Origin: RUG369 sp050949645
GTDB lineage: Bacteria; Planctomycetota; Planctomycetia; Pirellulales; Thermoguttaceae
Direction of reading: 5' to 3'
Length of the DNA: 64,000 bases
Assembly (NCBI GenBank): GCA_050949645.1
Contig: JBMNGC010000001.1
Coordinates: 1,426,001 to 1,490,000, forward strand
Below the pieces are notes generated by a model that ran no database searches, was not told where the DNA came from, and saw nothing but the letters and a program-made list of their open reading frames with translations. This document shows positions 63,765 through 64,000 of the stretch, piece by piece. The position numbers were made by a program, and so were the translations under genes. Each line of letters begins with the position of its first letter. The stretch's first letter is position 1.

Positions 63765-64000
63765 TCAATCGAAAGACTGAGCGATTTCTTCGATCTTATA
63801 TGCTTCGAGAACGTCGCCTTCCTTCACATCGTTAAAGTTCTTAAGCTTTATGCCGCACTCATAACCTTCGTGGACTTCCTTGGCGTCGTCCTTTTCGCGG
63901 CGGAGTGTGTCGAGCTTGTACTCGCCAATAATACGACTATCGCGAATGACTCGAATCTGGCAATCGCGCTCGATTGTTCCATAAAGGACGCGGCAACCGG
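63765..64000 (-). CDS. infB: Translation initiation factor IF-2, C-terminal fragment (cut by window end)
   Basis: The minus strand from the window end translates to CRVLYGTIERDCQIRVIRDSR, then YKLDTLRREKDDAKEVHEGYECGIKLKNFNDVKEGDVLEAYKIEEIAQ and a TGA at 63765-63767. This is the last domain of IF-2 (KDDVKEVxxGYECGIxxxNFNDIKxGDVIEAY). Only the last 77 codons are in the window. The neighbouring rbfA confirms the identity. Confidence 0.95.
   Translation of the reverse strand, partial: GCRVLYGTIERDCQIRVIRDSRIIGEYKLDTLRREKDDAKEVHEGYECGIKLKNFNDVKEGDVLEAYKIEEIAQSFD

Noticed and set aside
1..64000. CRISPR arrays, IS elements, attachment sites, tRNA/rRNA genes, prophage or classical defence genes
   Set aside because: No regularly spaced direct repeats, transposase, integrase, nuclease-effector or RNA gene signatures were recognised by reading; a covariance-model and HMM scan would be needed to exclude them.

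Overview
The window looks like a chromosomal segment of a diderm, LPS-making bacterium of the Planctomycetes (Pirellulales-like). This is inferred from gene content. It carries lipid A genes (lpxK, lpxC), an OmpH/Skp chaperone and an MsbA-like exporter. It also has large exported proteins of types common in planctomycetes: a di-CxxCH hydrazine-synthase-alpha-like protein fused to a formylglycine-generating-enzyme (SUMF1) domain, TIM-barrel and Gfo/Idh oxidoreductase-type enzymes, and ABC-2 permeases with large exported domains. Polysaccharide-active enzymes are present as well. No rRNA, tRNA, CRISPR array, IS element or prophage was recognised.

Layout. 1-6.8 kb: 3' part of an exported acidic-repeat protein, an ABC-2 permease, lpxK, an exported barrel-like protein and an isochorismatase-family hydrolase. 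6.8-18.2 kb (all minus): MsbA-like ABC exporter, GH99-like secreted protein, polytopic membrane protein, TetR regulator, and a translationally coupled ABC operon (ATPase, permease with a large external domain, 794-aa membrane-anchored helical protein). 18.8-22.6 kb (plus): UDP-sugar pyrophosphorylase of UAP1 type, plsC, pectate-lyase-fold protein. 22.6-34.4 kb (minus): flavin reductase, fabI-nagA pair, pyrG, metG and the giant haem/SUMF1 protein. 34.7-42.5 kb: two paralogous exported proteins, a CinA homologue with a degenerate C-terminus, a xylose-isomerase-like TIM barrel, a Cys-rich zinc-ribbon-repeat exported peptide, a CPBP protease and an aldo/keto reductase. 42.5-45.4 kb (minus): ompH-lpxC-Gfo/Idh. 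45.7-54.3 kb: a glycan island with a large GH-like exported protein, three tandem CE15 glucuronoyl-esterase-like genes and a GT39-type glycosyltransferase. 54.5-57.6 kb: exported beta-sandwich-like protein, ccsA/hemX-like gene, hemA. 57.6-64 kb (minus): infB (3' end), rbfA, a lysine-tailed degenerate HhH-GPD protein, a YebC/PmpR-family gene and comEC.

Best single observation: the CE15 array grew by tandem duplication, and the joints are still readable. Between copies 1/2 and 2/3 there are short decayed fragments of the 5' end of the downstream glycosyltransferase gene, fused to fragments of the 3' end of the upstream GH-like gene. They define the ancestral gene order and the duplicated unit.

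Several housekeeping or surface genes have recognisable sigma70-like promoters (for example TTGAAT-17-TATAAT, TTGACG-17-TACAAT, TTGACG-16-TAGAAT). Many convergent gene ends share bidirectional hairpin terminators. I did not find a clearly novel defence or mobile system. The less-described items are the degenerate HhH-GPD protein with histone-H1-like tails, the triple zinc-ribbon exported peptide, and the ABC operon with its exported helical partner.
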